This document shows positions 9,814-18,124 of a stretch of 64,000 bases of DNA, one piece after another. Numbering within the stretch: the stretch's first letter is position 1; each line of letters starts with the position of its first letter. The position numbers and the translations under genes were made by a program. Location of the stretch: positions 1,506,717 through 1,570,716 of the forward strand of contig JAGYKD010000001.1 in NCBI GenBank assembly GCA_018401695.1. The letters run 5' to 3'. The stretch is from Flavobacteriales bacterium. Lineage in GTDB: Bacteria > Bacteroidota > Bacteroidia > CAIKAF01. The notes under the pieces were generated by a model. The model was given only the letters and a program-made list of their open reading frames with translations, was not told the DNA's origin and made no database searches.

Positions 9814-10083
9814 TTATTTTTTAAAGCGCCACATGATGGAGAAGCCAATGGCAACAAACCCGGCCATAAGCGTTAAGGGGGCAATAACGAGCCTTTGACT
9901 ATTAAAAATTTCCGGATTAAAAACTTCCGGGTCGTCGCTGCCTCCACCGGAGAGCAAAATATTGCCTAACACAAGCAAAAGGATGCCTGCTACAAACAAC
10001 AGGTAATTGTTGCGGTGAAAATGCAAGCCTGAGCCGGTTTTGACTCCTGTTTGTTGTTGCTCCCTTGGTTGTTGCTTACTCAT
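9814..10083 (-). CDS. DUF3098 family two-TM membrane protein
   Basis: An 89-residue protein with a polar, Gln-rich N-terminus and two membrane helices (LLFVAGILLLVLGNILLS and LVIAPLTLMAGFVAIGFSIMW), joined by a loop with DDPEVFNPEIFNSQR. This matches DUF3098, a family of unknown role found next to ftsX and uppP in Bacteroidota, exactly the order seen here. A link with cell division or envelope assembly is suggested by position only. Confidence 0.85.
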   Translation of the reverse strand: MSKQQPREQQQTGVKTGSGLHFHRNNYLLFVAGILLLVLGNILLSGGGSDDPEVFNPEIFNSQRLVIAPLTLMAGFVAIGFSIMWRFKK

Positions 10084-10101
10084 GTGCGACTACTTAAAAG
10101 T

Positions 10102-10109
10102 CAAAGGTA
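10102..10109 (-). promoter_or_regulatory. -7 box upstream of DUF3098-uppP
   Basis: TACCTTTG on the minus strand, 18 nt before the DUF3098 start, fits the Bacteroidota -7 consensus. It would let DUF3098-uppP be transcribed apart from ftsX. No clear TTG -33 element was found at the usual distance. Confidence 0.45.
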
Positions 10110-10120
10110 AGAAATCCGAA

Positions 10121-11002
10121 TCAATACAAACGGTTGGTAGAAGTCCTCAAAAATTTCCCAACCGCCAAAAGGGTGGAAAACCAGGTGACCAATAGACTAA
10201 ACATAAAAATCAAGGCCAGAAGTATGGAGGTTTGCACCAAAAATTGCTGAGGAAAGAGTTCGGACTCTTCTTTGTGCAACAAATAGGCTGCGGCGGCTGT
10301 AATTCCGGAGGCCAAAACTGCCGAAATGAATCCCTGCCAAAACCCGGCCCGTAGAAAAGGCCGCCGAATAAACTTGGAGGTGGCTCCCACCAATTGCATG
10401 GTTCTGATGATAAACCTTCGGGAGTAAATGGTAAGCCGTATGGTATTGTGAATAAGCACCAACATAATAAAGGTTAGAAGACTTAAGAGGCCGGCCATAA
10501 ATAGCCCAATCAACCTTAGGTTTTGGTTGGTTTCGCGCACTCCTAAAGGGTCTTTCTCAATATCGGTAATGTGCAATGGATAATTGTTTTGCAGGCTTTT
10601 CTCAATGGAAGCAATGGAGTCTTCCTGCACGTACTCTGCTCGAATATAAACCTCGAATACCCGAGGCAGGGGATTGTAATCCAACACGTCCATAAAATCG
10701 TTGGGATAGTAGGCCAAGTACTCTTGGGTGGCCATTTCCTTGCTGATGTAATTGACCTTACGGGAAAAGGGCAGTTTTTCTAAACCGCTTTGCATAGGAG
10801 CCACGTCGTTTTCGGCCATTACCTCACTTAGCACCAACTGCAGCGAAAATTGTTCTTTGGCATATTCAGACAGGCGCATGGAGATAAGGAAAGTTAAACC
10901 CAGGGCTCCGAGAACGGTCATGACCAAAGTGACGGAAATAACGCTCGTAATTTGGGCCAATTGCAGCCTACGCCGTGATTTTTTTTCCTCACTTTTTGCC
11001 AT
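10121..11002 (-). CDS. ftsX: Cell-division ABC transporter permease FtsX
   Basis: A 293-residue protein with FtsX topology: a basic cytoplasmic N-terminus (MAKSEEKKSRRRLQLAQ), TM1 at about 19-43, a periplasmic domain with the family feature of adjacent Phe and Pro residues and VYIRAEYVQED, then three C-terminal TMs with NTIRLTIYSRRFIIRTMQLVGA, the cytoplasmic loop typical of FtsX. With FtsE it controls peptidoglycan hydrolases at the septum. ATG 11002 is preferred over the longer frame to 11062, whose extra residues are not family-like. FtsE is not in the window. Confidence 0.9.
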   Translation of the reverse strand: MAKSEEKKSRRRLQLAQITSVISVTLVMTVLGALGLTFLISMRLSEYAKEQFSLQLVLSEVMAENDVAPMQSGLEKLPFSRKVNYISKEMATQEYLAYYPNDFMDVLDYNPLPRVFEVYIRAEYVQEDSIASIEKSLQNNYPLHITDIEKDPLGVRETNQNLRLIGLFMAGLLSLLTFIMLVLIHNTIRLTIYSRRFIIRTMQLVGATSKFIRRPFLRAGFWQGFISAVLASGITAAAAYLLHKEESELFPQQFLVQTSILLALIFMFSLLVTWFSTLLAVGKFLRTSTNRLY

Positions 11003-11087
11003 AATGCAAAATTGAGGATTTAGAGGCAATGGCTTTACATGCCAATAGGAAACTATGAACAAAGGGCTGTGAATGGTTGGGATTAGC

Positions 11088-11095
11088 TACTTTTG
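11088..11095 (+). promoter_or_regulatory. -7 box directly upstream of the histidine kinase start
   Basis: TACTTTTG, followed by 5 nt and the ATG at 11101. If used, the mRNA would have little or no leader. Confidence 0.5.
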
Positions 11096-11100
11096 AGCAT

Positions 11101-12630
11101 ATGGCCTCTAGGGTTTATTTACGAAAGCAACGCTGGAAAGTGTGGCTTGGCATTGCCGCCGGGGTAATCGTGGTGGCTGTGGTGCTCTACACCAACTACC
11201 TGGTGGGGCTCATTGCCAAAGAGGAGCAACAAAAGGTAGAACTTTGGGCCTCTGCCATTAAAAACCGCGCCGAATTGCTGCGCAAAACCAAAAGCTTGTT
11301 TAAAGCCTTTGAGGCGGAGGATAGAAAAAACATTCGCCTTTGGGCCGATGCCAGCCTCTATTTTGTCCAATCCGAAGACAGCCAAGGCGAAAACCTGTAT
11401 TTCCCAACACGAATCATGGCCAACAATACCAATATTCCGGTCATTATTGCCAATGGGGAGGATAAGGTGCTCTTTGTGAATAATTACCCCGAAGCACAAA
11501 GCCAAGACTCCGGCTTTATGCAAACAGAGCTCCAACGACTTAAGGAAAAAAACGAGGCCATAGATGTTTCTTATGAGGTGTTTGGCCAGGTGCAAGAGCA
11601 ATATCTGTATTACGACGATAGCCGCATCTATCAAGAATTGAGGGCAACCCTAGACGGTTTGCTTGAGAGCTTTATTTCGGAAACGGTCATTAATGCCGCC
11701 TCTGTTCCGGTAGTGTTCACTACCCCACAGATGGATACGCTATTGGCTTCAGGTAATTTGGAAGAACTGCCCGAGGAACTGCAAAACAACCCCAAACGCT
11801 TGTTGTTTTACATGAGCACCTTCAATCGAATGCAGGTGGAGCTTGGCGATGGACAGCAATACCTTATTTTTTATGAGGATAGTGTGATTTTGTCCAATCT
11901 GCGCATCTTTCCTTTTATTTTTTTAGCGATTGTAGGCATGTTTTTATTCGTGGCCTATTTGCTTTTTAGCTTGGCCCGACGCGGCGAACAAAACCAGGTT
12001 TGGGTGGGCATGAGCAAAGAAACTGCGCACCAACTGGGCACTCCCCTAAGTTCGCTCATGGGCTGGTTGGCCCTGCTCCAAAGCAGAGGGGTGGATCCGG
12101 AGGCCATTCAAGAAATGGAAAGGGACGTGGAGCGCCTCCAAACCGTGGCCGATCGCTTTTCTAAAATTGGTTCAGAACCGGTATTAAAAGTCACCGACTT
12201 GAATGCGTTGGTAAAAGATGTGGCCCGCTATATGCAAGTGCGTACGCGGAGCAGCATTGTAATTAAGTTCGACGGACCGGGCCATGAATTGCCGGTTAAG
12301 CTCAATCGACCCCTATTTGAATGGGTACTCGAAAACCTCATTCGCAACAGCATTGATGCCATTAAAAGCGAAGGGCTGATTCACCTAAGTACGCAAAAGC
12401 ATGGCCGAAAAGTGTATTTGGATGTTTTTGACAGCGGCTCGGGAATTCCCCGCAAACGCTGGAAGAGCATTTTTAGACCCGGCTACACGACCAAAAAACG
12501 GGGTTGGGGACTCGGACTTTCCCTTACCCGAAGGATTGTAGAAACCTACCACAAAGGAAAGATTGCCGTGCGCCAATCCGAGCCGGGCAAAGGAACCACC
12601 ATACGAATTGTAATAGACGAAGCTTCATGA
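11101..12630 (+). CDS. Membrane sensor histidine kinase
   Basis: A 509-residue protein: TM1 at about 12-34, a periplasmic sensor region of about 220 residues without a recognised domain, TM2 at about 268-290 (FPFIFLAIVGMFLFVAYLLF), then the kinase core. The phospho-acceptor His lies in KETAHQLGTPLSSL (about residue 310), the N box is ENLIRNSIDAI, G1 is DSGSGIP and G2 is GWGLGLSLTRRIVE. No response regulator is adjacent, so it is an orphan kinase here. The AHQLGTPLSS form of the H box is common in this phylum. ATG 11101 follows the -7 box closely. The next gene overlaps its stop as ATGA. Confidence 0.93.
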   Translation: MASRVYLRKQRWKVWLGIAAGVIVVAVVLYTNYLVGLIAKEEQQKVELWASAIKNRAELLRKTKSLFKAFEAEDRKNIRLWADASLYFVQSEDSQGENLYFPTRIMANNTNIPVIIANGEDKVLFVNNYPEAQSQDSGFMQTELQRLKEKNEAIDVSYEVFGQVQEQYLYYDDSRIYQELRATLDGLLESFISETVINAASVPVVFTTPQMDTLLASGNLEELPEELQNNPKRLLFYMSTFNRMQVELGDGQQYLIFYEDSVILSNLRIFPFIFLAIVGMFLFVAYLLFSLARRGEQNQVWVGMSKETAHQLGTPLSSLMGWLALLQSRGVDPEAIQEMERDVERLQTVADRFSKIGSEPVLKVTDLNALVKDVARYMQVRTRSSIVIKFDGPGHELPVKLNRPLFEWVLENLIRNSIDAIKSEGLIHLSTQKHGRKVYLDVFDSGSGIPRKRWKSIFRPGYTTKKRGWGLGLSLTRRIVETYHKGKIAVRQSEPGKGTTIRIVIDEAS

Positions 12631-13817
12631 AAGCCTTGATTTTCTGTGTCGGGATTTTCTGTAGTTCCCTAGCGGTGAACGCTCAAGGGAACGGTTGCAC
12701 GGATCCCCAGGCCATTAATTTCAATCCGGCGGCCACCGTAAACGATGGCTCCTGCCAGTATGCGCCTACGCAAGCTCAAGCTGCCGTTCATGCGGTATTG
12801 CCGAATTCCTTGAGTGAATTGTCGGGACTCGGTTTTGCCTGCCAAAAACTTTGGGGACACAACGATGGGGGACAGGCTCCGGTGCTTTTTGGTATGGACG
12901 CTGCTTCCGGAGCGATTTTGGATAGCCTGCCCATTCCTGTGCAACAAATCGATTGGGAGGATGCTTGCGTAGGCCCAAACCACCTATTCATCGGAGATTT
13001 TGGCAACAATACCGGGCAGAGAGACAGCCTGGCGGTGCTTCGAATTCCTTTGCAAGAGCTTTGCCAAAGGCAGGTACTTACGGTGGACACTATAGCTTTT
13101 TCCTATGCCGATCAACCGGGACCCGTAAGCGACCCCAATGGGCACGACAGGGATTGCGAATCTATGGCCTTCTTTAGAGATTCTTTGGTGCTATTGACCA
13201 AGAATCGAAATTCATCCAAGGCCCGTTGGTATCGCTTGCCGGCCATTCCGGGGCACTACGCGCTTTACCCGGTAGACTCCACCGAATTGCAAGGCCAAGC
13301 TACCGGCTTGGATGTTTGGGGCGACAGCCTGCTGGTTTTGGTGGGCTACACACCGCCCATCTTTAGTCCTTTTTTGGTGCTGGGTTTTGATTTTGGTCAA
13401 AACTACCCTTGGCAAGGAAACTGGCGGCGCCTGGATTTGGGAACGGTATTCGACATGGGGCAGTTGGAATCGGTAGTTTTTACCCAAAGCCATCAGCTGA
13501 TGATGGGAAGCGAAGCGGTGGGTACACTCAACCTGCCGCCAAGGTTGTATGCTTTTTCTTTGGCGCCTTATGTGTCTCCCGCTTTGTCTCTGGAATCTGT
13601 GCAAACGAGTGAAGAAGCCATCCATTGTGCGGCCAAGGATTCTTTTTGGCACTTGCGTGCATTCCAGGAGGGACAACTGCAGTTGTTTGACCTAAGCGGC
13701 CGTAGTTTGGGGAATTATGGGGTGCACGCTCAACAAAACCTGCAGTTTCCTGTAGCATCTGAGGTACTGCTGTGGCATTTGAACGGGCAGCGGGGCAAGT
13801 GTTTGGCCAATCCCTAA
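12627..13817 (+). CDS. Secreted protein with Ca-binding-like repeat and propeller-like body
   Basis: A 396-residue preprotein translationally coupled to the kinase (ATGA overlap). The signal peptide MKALIFCVGIFCSSLAVNA is followed by the motif GCTDPQAINFNPAATVNDG, a Cys- and Asp-rich repeat common in secreted Bacteroidota proteins. The rest resembles esterase/propeller-like sequences (ELSGLGFAC...LWGHNDGG, WEDACVGPNHLFIGDFGNN). The end (LQLFDLSGRSLG) looks like the middle of a type A T9SS sorting domain, but the strong C-terminal strand is atypical. Function unknown; coupling to the kinase suggests a shared signal or a sensed surface component. Confidence 0.7.
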   Translation: MKALIFCVGIFCSSLAVNAQGNGCTDPQAINFNPAATVNDGSCQYAPTQAQAAVHAVLPNSLSELSGLGFACQKLWGHNDGGQAPVLFGMDAASGAILDSLPIPVQQIDWEDACVGPNHLFIGDFGNNTGQRDSLAVLRIPLQELCQRQVLTVDTIAFSYADQPGPVSDPNGHDRDCESMAFFRDSLVLLTKNRNSSKARWYRLPAIPGHYALYPVDSTELQGQATGLDVWGDSLLVLVGYTPPIFSPFLVLGFDFGQNYPWQGNWRRLDLGTVFDMGQLESVVFTQSHQLMMGSEAVGTLNLPPRLYAFSLAPYVSPALSLESVQTSEEAIHCAAKDSFWHLRAFQEGQLQLFDLSGRSLGNYGVHAQQNLQFPVASEVLLWHLNGQRGKCLANP

Positions 13818-14335
13818 GCCTTGTTTTTAAGCACCGGAACGGTAGAGCAAGGCTCGCCGTACATAAGGCTTTTTACTTTAGGCGCAAGTAAGTTCACCAG
13901 AGCGGCGTAAGCCTCTGTGGGAACTTTTCCGCTTCCACAACCTTTTACCACCACCCGCGCTTTTTGGAGTTGGGCATCTTCTTGCGCAACCTTGGTGCTA
14001 AGCGCCTCAAGGAAGAGTCGGGTGTACAGTTCTTTGGGATGGGCCATGTGGGCCGAAATACCGGCAACATGTGCATCGCGTACCAGCCACATCCAGCTCC
14101 ATTGGGGAACAATGGCCTCGGTGGAGCAATACATGGCTACCTGGCTTCCCTCGTAATTTTTCCAATCTATCTTGGCCAATTGCTCTTTAAAATAGCTTTC
14201 CCGGAGCAGAAGTCCATGCTCTAAGAGCTCGGCCATATCCAATTCCTTGATTTGAGGCATAGGAACCCATTGCTCGAGGTCAATGGTTAGAATGCCGCTT
14301 TCGGCTACTTTATTTTTGATGGGCAAAGAATCCAT
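13814..14335 (-). CDS. DUF2480 family protein
   Basis: A 173-residue cytosolic protein of the Bacteroidota-restricted DUF2480 family: NKVAESGILTIDLEQW near the start and VVKGCGSGKVPTEAY with LMYGEPCSTVP near the end. Conserved Cys residues (KGCGSG, EPCSTV) hint at metal binding or redox chemistry, but no role is established. ATG 14335 is chosen because the frame upstream to 14506 reads through the GC-rich repeat. It converges on the preceding gene with a 4-nt overlap. Confidence 0.82.
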   Translation of the reverse strand: MDSLPIKNKVAESGILTIDLEQWVPMPQIKELDMAELLEHGLLLRESYFKEQLAKIDWKNYEGSQVAMYCSTEAIVPQWSWMWLVRDAHVAGISAHMAHPKELYTRLFLEALSTKVAQEDAQLQKARVVVKGCGSGKVPTEAYAALVNLLAPKVKSLMYGEPCSTVPVLKNKA

Positions 14336-14360
14336 AACATGCTTTTTAAGAGGATTTTGG

Positions 14361-14510
14361 CTTAGGGATGGGAGCGGAAAGCCGCCCTGAGGGCTGTGTA
14401 TTTGTTGGGAGGTATGCCGGAGGTGGCGCGCAGCAAACCCCCGGCATGCCCCCAACAAAACAAAGGGCGATGGGCGCCTTGGAACGGACAGCCCGGCCGC
14501 AGGCAAGCCC
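14361..14510 (-). repeat. GC-rich structured intergenic element (copy E)
   Basis: It starts directly after the yqeY stop codon in sense orientation. It forms a stem of about 19 bp (TTTGTTGGGAGGTATGCCGG facing CCGGCATGCCCCCAACAAA). On the minus strand it contains CCGGGCTGTCCG and ends GGCTTTCCGCTCCCATCCC, resembling the tails of the other intergenic elements. Confidence 0.55.
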
Positions 14511-14963
14511 CTAACTATTCAACAATTCCTTTACCATTTGGGCAATACGAGCGCCTTCGGCTTGGCCTTTCAACTTTTGGTTGGCCTGTCCCATAACTTT
14601 GCCCATATCGCAGGGGCCGCTTGCTCCCAAATTGTCTATAAGGGTTTGAATTTCTGCACGGAGGGCTTCGTCGGACAGCTGAGCCGGCAAATACACTTCA
14701 ATGGCCTCCATTTGTTGCTTTTCTTCTTGGGCAAGGTCTTCGCGGTTTTGCGCCACGTAAAGTTCATAAGATTCCTTACGCTGTTTTACCAAGCGTTGGA
14801 GCAGGGCAATTTCTTGTTCGTTGCTAAGGCCTTGGTCGCCGCCTTTTTCGGTTTTGGCCAGCAAAATTGCCGACTTAACGGCGCGCAAAGCGGCAAGTTT
14901 TTGGCTGTCCTTGGCCTTCATGGCCTCCTTGATGTCTTGATTTATGGTGTTTTCTAAGCTCAT
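14511..14963 (-). CDS. GatB/YqeY domain protein
   Basis: A 150-residue protein equal to the stand-alone YqeY family: MSLENTINQDIKEAMKAKD at the start, then RLVKQRKES, YLPAQLSDEAL and GPCDMGKVMG, with the Gly-rich end of the GatB_Yqey domain. The domain is tRNA-binding in GatB; the role of the stand-alone form is unclear, possibly in translation quality. A -7 box (TAACTTTG) lies 13 nt upstream. Confidence 0.93.
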   Translation of the reverse strand: MSLENTINQDIKEAMKAKDSQKLAALRAVKSAILLAKTEKGGDQGLSNEQEIALLQRLVKQRKESYELYVAQNREDLAQEEKQQMEAIEVYLPAQLSDEALRAEIQTLIDNLGASGPCDMGKVMGQANQKLKGQAEGARIAQMVKELLNS

Positions 14964-14976
14964 GTCTGTTTTTTTA

Positions 14977-14984
14977 CAAAGTTA
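14977..14984 (-). promoter_or_regulatory. -7 box of the yqeY gene
   Basis: TAACTTTG on the minus strand, 13 nt before the ATG, fits TAnnTTTG. It overlaps the end of the upstream PP-loop gene, whose stop is at 14982. Confidence 0.5.
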
Positions 14985-15707
14985 GGGATTCTGTTGGCTT
15001 GCGCTAAGAGGCAACAAGTCTATGAATTGCATGCGCACCGGCTCCAAATGCGCGTTGGGCGCCGGGTATTCCCGCATAACTTTTTGGCCCAAACCCATCG
15101 CAATGGGGGAGCTAAAGGCCGGCATATCGTAAACAAAGCTGTGAAACTCTCCGTTTTCGCCGCAGGGGTCTGCATTGGGTGGAAAATGGGGCAGGGCATC
15201 CTCCAGGTCCAGGCCAAGGCAGATTTCGGGCAAGCGATTGCGCATAATGCAATTGATTTTTGCTCGAATTTTTCCCGGCCCAATTTGCTGCGCCAAGCTT
15301 GCGGTGTTTTGATGCCATAGCGGAAACACGGCCTCCAGGCCATGCGGCGTCAATTGGGATTCGCGGAATGCCCTGAGCTCTTCCAAAAAAATATCGCCAA
15401 AAACTATGGCCTTTACACCTTCTTGAGCTAAGGCTTGGTAATGCATGTCCATTTGTTTTTGGTAGGCTTGGTTGTCCGGCAAGTCCGGAAGTTCTATCGC
15501 CCGCAAGGGGACGCCGAGGCGTTGGGCCTGTTGTTCCACCAAATCCAAACCTGTGCCATGCATGCTCACGCGTTGGGTGGATTGCTGGTAGGTAGTAATA
15601 AGGCATACCGGGGGTGGAAAACCTTGAACTAAAAGTGTTTGAAGGGCCAGTGCGGCATCTTTTCCGCTGCTCCAGTGCAGGGCGTAGGGTCCCAAGGGAA
15701 TGTTCAT
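14982..15707 (-). CDS. Dph6-like PP-loop ATP pyrophosphatase
   Basis: A 241-residue protein with the N-type ATP-pyrophosphatase loop WSSGKDAALAL (SGGKDS-like, residues 9-19) and the diphthine-ammonia-ligase family features GDIFLEELRAFRE and HFPPNADPCGENGEFHSFVYD. Archaeal and eukaryotic Dph6 amidate diphthine, but bacteria lack that pathway, so the bacterial substrate is unknown. ATG 15707 is supported by a TACCTTTG box exactly 4 nt upstream; the longer frame to 15797 runs into the divergent gene's promoter. Confidence 0.88.
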   Translation of the reverse strand: MNIPLGPYALHWSSGKDAALALQTLLVQGFPPPVCLITTYQQSTQRVSMHGTGLDLVEQQAQRLGVPLRAIELPDLPDNQAYQKQMDMHYQALAQEGVKAIVFGDIFLEELRAFRESQLTPHGLEAVFPLWHQNTASLAQQIGPGKIRAKINCIMRNRLPEICLGLDLEDALPHFPPNADPCGENGEFHSFVYDMPAFSSPIAMGLGQKVMREYPAPNAHLEPVRMQFIDLLPLSASQQNP

Positions 15708-15711
15708 AACA

Positions 15712-15719
15712 CAAAGGTA
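15712..15719 (-). promoter_or_regulatory. -7 box 4 nt upstream of the Dph6-like start
   Basis: Minus strand TACCTTTG, then TGTT, then ATG. It predicts a leaderless transcript. Confidence 0.55.
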
Positions 15720-15797
15720 ATGGGTCTTCATGGTTGAAAGAAAACAGACTTGCTTAGCTTTCTTATTTAATTTATATTGCCTGAAAATCAGCCACAA

Positions 15798-17045
15798 ATG
15801 AGAAAACTCGCCTTTGTTTTATTTTTATTCGGAAGCTATGCCTTACAAGCGCAAGGTGTACGTATTGGCACGGGAGGCGGCAGCCCGGATCCCTCGGCAG
15901 GTTTGGAAGTAGATTTTACCAATAAAGGACTTTTATTGCCCAGACTTACCACCGCCCAGCGAAATGCCATTGCCAACCCTGCGGTAGGTTTGGTCATTTA
16001 CAATACCAGCACCCAATGTGTGGAAAGTTATTTTCAAGCCGGATGGCGTAGTTTGGAATGCAATTGCAACAGCTTTCCCAATGTAGGAATACAAGGGGGG
16101 AATACATCGGCGGGATTGAATCAAGGCATTTCTTTTCAACCTACCCAAACCCAACAAGGCTGGACCTATTTATGGCAATTTGCCTCCGGTACGCCCGCTT
16201 CTTCCAGTTTGGCCAACCCTAGCGTCACCTGGTCCAATGCCGGCACCTACGCCGTTGTGTTGACCGTGACCGACGCCAACGGGTGCAGCACCATGGATAC
16301 CGTTAGCGTTACGGTAGCGCAGTGCGGGGTTCAGAATCAAACGCAAACGTTTAATTATACCGGTAATGTACAAACTTGGACCGTGCCTTCTGGAGTTTGT
16401 TCACTCACGGTGGAATGCTGGGGTGCGCAAGGTTGGTCGGGTTCCAATCAAGGAGGACTGGGAGGCTATGCCAAAGCCACTTTTCCGGTGAGCTCCGGAG
16501 AAACGGTATCCATTTATGTAGGTCAGCAAGGGCCTGCGGTTCCTTCCAATAGTTACAGTCAAAATGCCTTTAACGGCGGCGGTCGAGGATATTCTTGGAA
16601 TAGCGCCTCCGAAGCCGGAAGTGGGGGAGGAGCCTCCGATGTAAGACTTGGGGGACAAACCTTAAACCACCGGGTAGTAGTTGCCGGTGGAGGTGGGGGA
16701 GCCACCAACAACGGGGGTTGTACAGGAGGGCATGGCGGCGGCCTAACCGGAGGAAGCGCCGGCTGTACCGGCTACGGAACATCGACAGGTGGTACCCAAA
16801 GCGCAGGCGGTACCGGAGGTCAAAACGGCAGTTTTGGTCTGGGTGGTGATGCGAATAGCGGAGTGACCGTAGGCTGGGTAGGCGGCGGTGGCGGTGGTTG
16901 GTATGGCGGCGCCTGCGGCTTTTCTCATCAAGGCGGCGCCGGCGGCTCTTCTTATACCGGGGGACACGGAAGCTATCAAACCTCCAACACCACCAATACC
17001 GCAGGGCAAAAGAGCGGGAATGGACAAGTCATTCTCTCTTGGTGA
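15798..17045 (+). CDS. Secreted glycine-rich surface protein with PKD domain
   Basis: A 415-residue preprotein. The signal peptide MRKLAFVLFLFGSYALQAQ is followed by a segment common at the N-terminus of Bacteroidota surface proteins (GTGGGSPDPSAGLEVDF...GLLLPRLTTAQRNAI...YFQAGWRSL). A PKD-like domain comes next (GTYAVVLTVTDANGC, residues about 145-170). The last 240 residues are a Gly-rich domain of the ALK/LTK-like type (GGGASDVRLGGQ, VVAGGGGGA, GAGGSSYTGG). No T9SS sorting domain is seen, so export by the Sec route to the periplasm or outer surface is uncertain. ATG 15798 is preferred to 15777. Confidence 0.75.
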   Translation: MRKLAFVLFLFGSYALQAQGVRIGTGGGSPDPSAGLEVDFTNKGLLLPRLTTAQRNAIANPAVGLVIYNTSTQCVESYFQAGWRSLECNCNSFPNVGIQGGNTSAGLNQGISFQPTQTQQGWTYLWQFASGTPASSSLANPSVTWSNAGTYAVVLTVTDANGCSTMDTVSVTVAQCGVQNQTQTFNYTGNVQTWTVPSGVCSLTVECWGAQGWSGSNQGGLGGYAKATFPVSSGETVSIYVGQQGPAVPSNSYSQNAFNGGGRGYSWNSASEAGSGGGASDVRLGGQTLNHRVVVAGGGGGATNNGGCTGGHGGGLTGGSAGCTGYGTSTGGTQSAGGTGGQNGSFGLGGDANSGVTVGWVGGGGGGWYGGACGFSHQGGAGGSSYTGGHGSYQTSNTTNTAGQKSGNGQVILSW

Positions 17046-17057
17046 GGCCCTTTTTTG

Positions 17058-17065
17058 TAAATTTG
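17058..17065 (+). promoter_or_regulatory. -7 box 4 nt upstream of lemA
   Basis: TAAATTTG, then CACC, then the ATG of lemA. It predicts a leaderless transcript for the LemA-TPM cluster. Confidence 0.55.
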
Positions 17066-17069
17066 CACC

Positions 17070-17666
17070 ATGAAAACTTCGAATATTGTACTCATTGTAG
17101 TCGGAATCTTGCTCCTCATCGTGGGTTGGACCGGTTGCGGCAAATACAACACCATAATAACCAAACAGGAAGCCACCAAAAAGGCATGGGCGCAGGTAGA
17201 AAACGTATACCAACGTCGCATGGACCTCATTCCCAATTTGGTGAACACCGTTAAAGGAGCAGCGGATTTTGAAAAAACCACCCTGACTCAAGTGGTAGAG
17301 GCTCGTGCCAAGGCTACCCAAATGACCGTAGATGCCAGCAAATTGAGCCCGGATCAAATCAAAGCCTTTCAATCTTCTCAAGGAGAATTATCCCAAGCCC
17401 TGGGGCGCTTGATGGTGGTCGCCGAACAGTATCCACAGCTCAGGGCCACCGAGGCCTTTCGCGATTTGCAAGTGCAATTGGAAGGAACCGAGAACCGCAT
17501 AACGGTGGAGCGGCAAAAGTTCAACGACATCGTTGGAGAGTACAATACCTACATCAAGCGCTTTCCCAACAATATATTTGCCGGGATGATGGGCGCCGAA
17601 GAAAAAGGATATTTCGAAATGACCGAAGGTGCCGATGTAGCTCCCGAAGTACAATTCGAGTTTTAA
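17070..17666 (+). CDS. LemA family protein
   Basis: A 198-residue protein: an N-terminal TM (VLIVVGILLLIVGWTGC), then long helices with the LemA hallmarks AQVENVYQRRMDLIPNLVNTV, YPQLRAT and ENRITVERQKFNDIV. LemA proteins are membrane-anchored with an outside or cytosolic helical bundle, of unclear function, and usually precede TPM-domain genes, as here. The TPM gene starts 2 nt after its stop. Confidence 0.95.
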   Translation: MKTSNIVLIVVGILLLIVGWTGCGKYNTIITKQEATKKAWAQVENVYQRRMDLIPNLVNTVKGAADFEKTTLTQVVEARAKATQMTVDASKLSPDQIKAFQSSQGELSQALGRLMVVAEQYPQLRATEAFRDLQVQLEGTENRITVERQKFNDIVGEYNTYIKRFPNNIFAGMMGAEEKGYFEMTEGADVAPEVQFEF

Positions 17667-17668
17667 TT

Positions 17669-18124
17669 ATGCCGAAAACTTTTTTTAGCGAACAAGAACA
17701 AGAAACCATTATTGAAGCCATCGGTAAGGCAGAGTCCCAAACCAATGGCGAAATCCGAGTGCACCTCGAAGCCAACTGTTCCGGTGATGCCTACGAAGAA
17801 GCGGTAGACTGGTTTGGTAAATTGGGCATGCACGAAACCGACGCCCGCAATGGGGTGCTGATTTTTGTGGCCTACCAAGACCACAAACTGGCCATTGTAG
17901 GCGACAAAGGCATCCACGAAAAAGTGGGCGATAATTTTTGGCAAGCCGAGAAGGACCTGATGGTGGAGTACTTTAAGCAGGGAAAATATACCGAAGGCTT
18001 GTGTTTGGCCATTCGCGATGTGGGCGAAAAGCTTCAAGCCTTTTTCCCAAAGACAAAAAACAACCCCAACGAACTCTCCGACGACCTTTCGTTCGGCAAA
18101 CCCGAAGGAGGTTCCGATGACTAA
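17669..18124 (+). CDS. TPM domain protein, soluble form
   Basis: A 151-residue protein consisting of a single TPM domain (TNGEIRVHLE, GVLIFVAYQDHKLAIVGDKGI, FKQGKYTEGLCLAI) without a signal peptide or TM. TPM domains bind Ca2+ and some show phosphatase activity, while in photosystem repair they assist assembly. It sits between lemA and a larger TPM gene. The next gene starts inside its last codons (8-nt overlap) after an AAGGAGG sequence, a good Shine-Dalgarno, which is unusual in this phylum. Confidence 0.88.
   Translation: MPKTFFSEQEQETIIEAIGKAESQTNGEIRVHLEANCSGDAYEEAVDWFGKLGMHETDARNGVLIFVAYQDHKLAIVGDKGIHEKVGDNFWQAEKDLMVEYFKQGKYTEGLCLAIRDVGEKLQAFFPKTKNNPNELSDDLSFGKPEGGSDD

Noticed and set aside
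16743..17381. 212-codon minus-strand frame
   Set aside because: Antisense to the Gly-rich protein and lemA; the composition reflects the Gly-rich codons.
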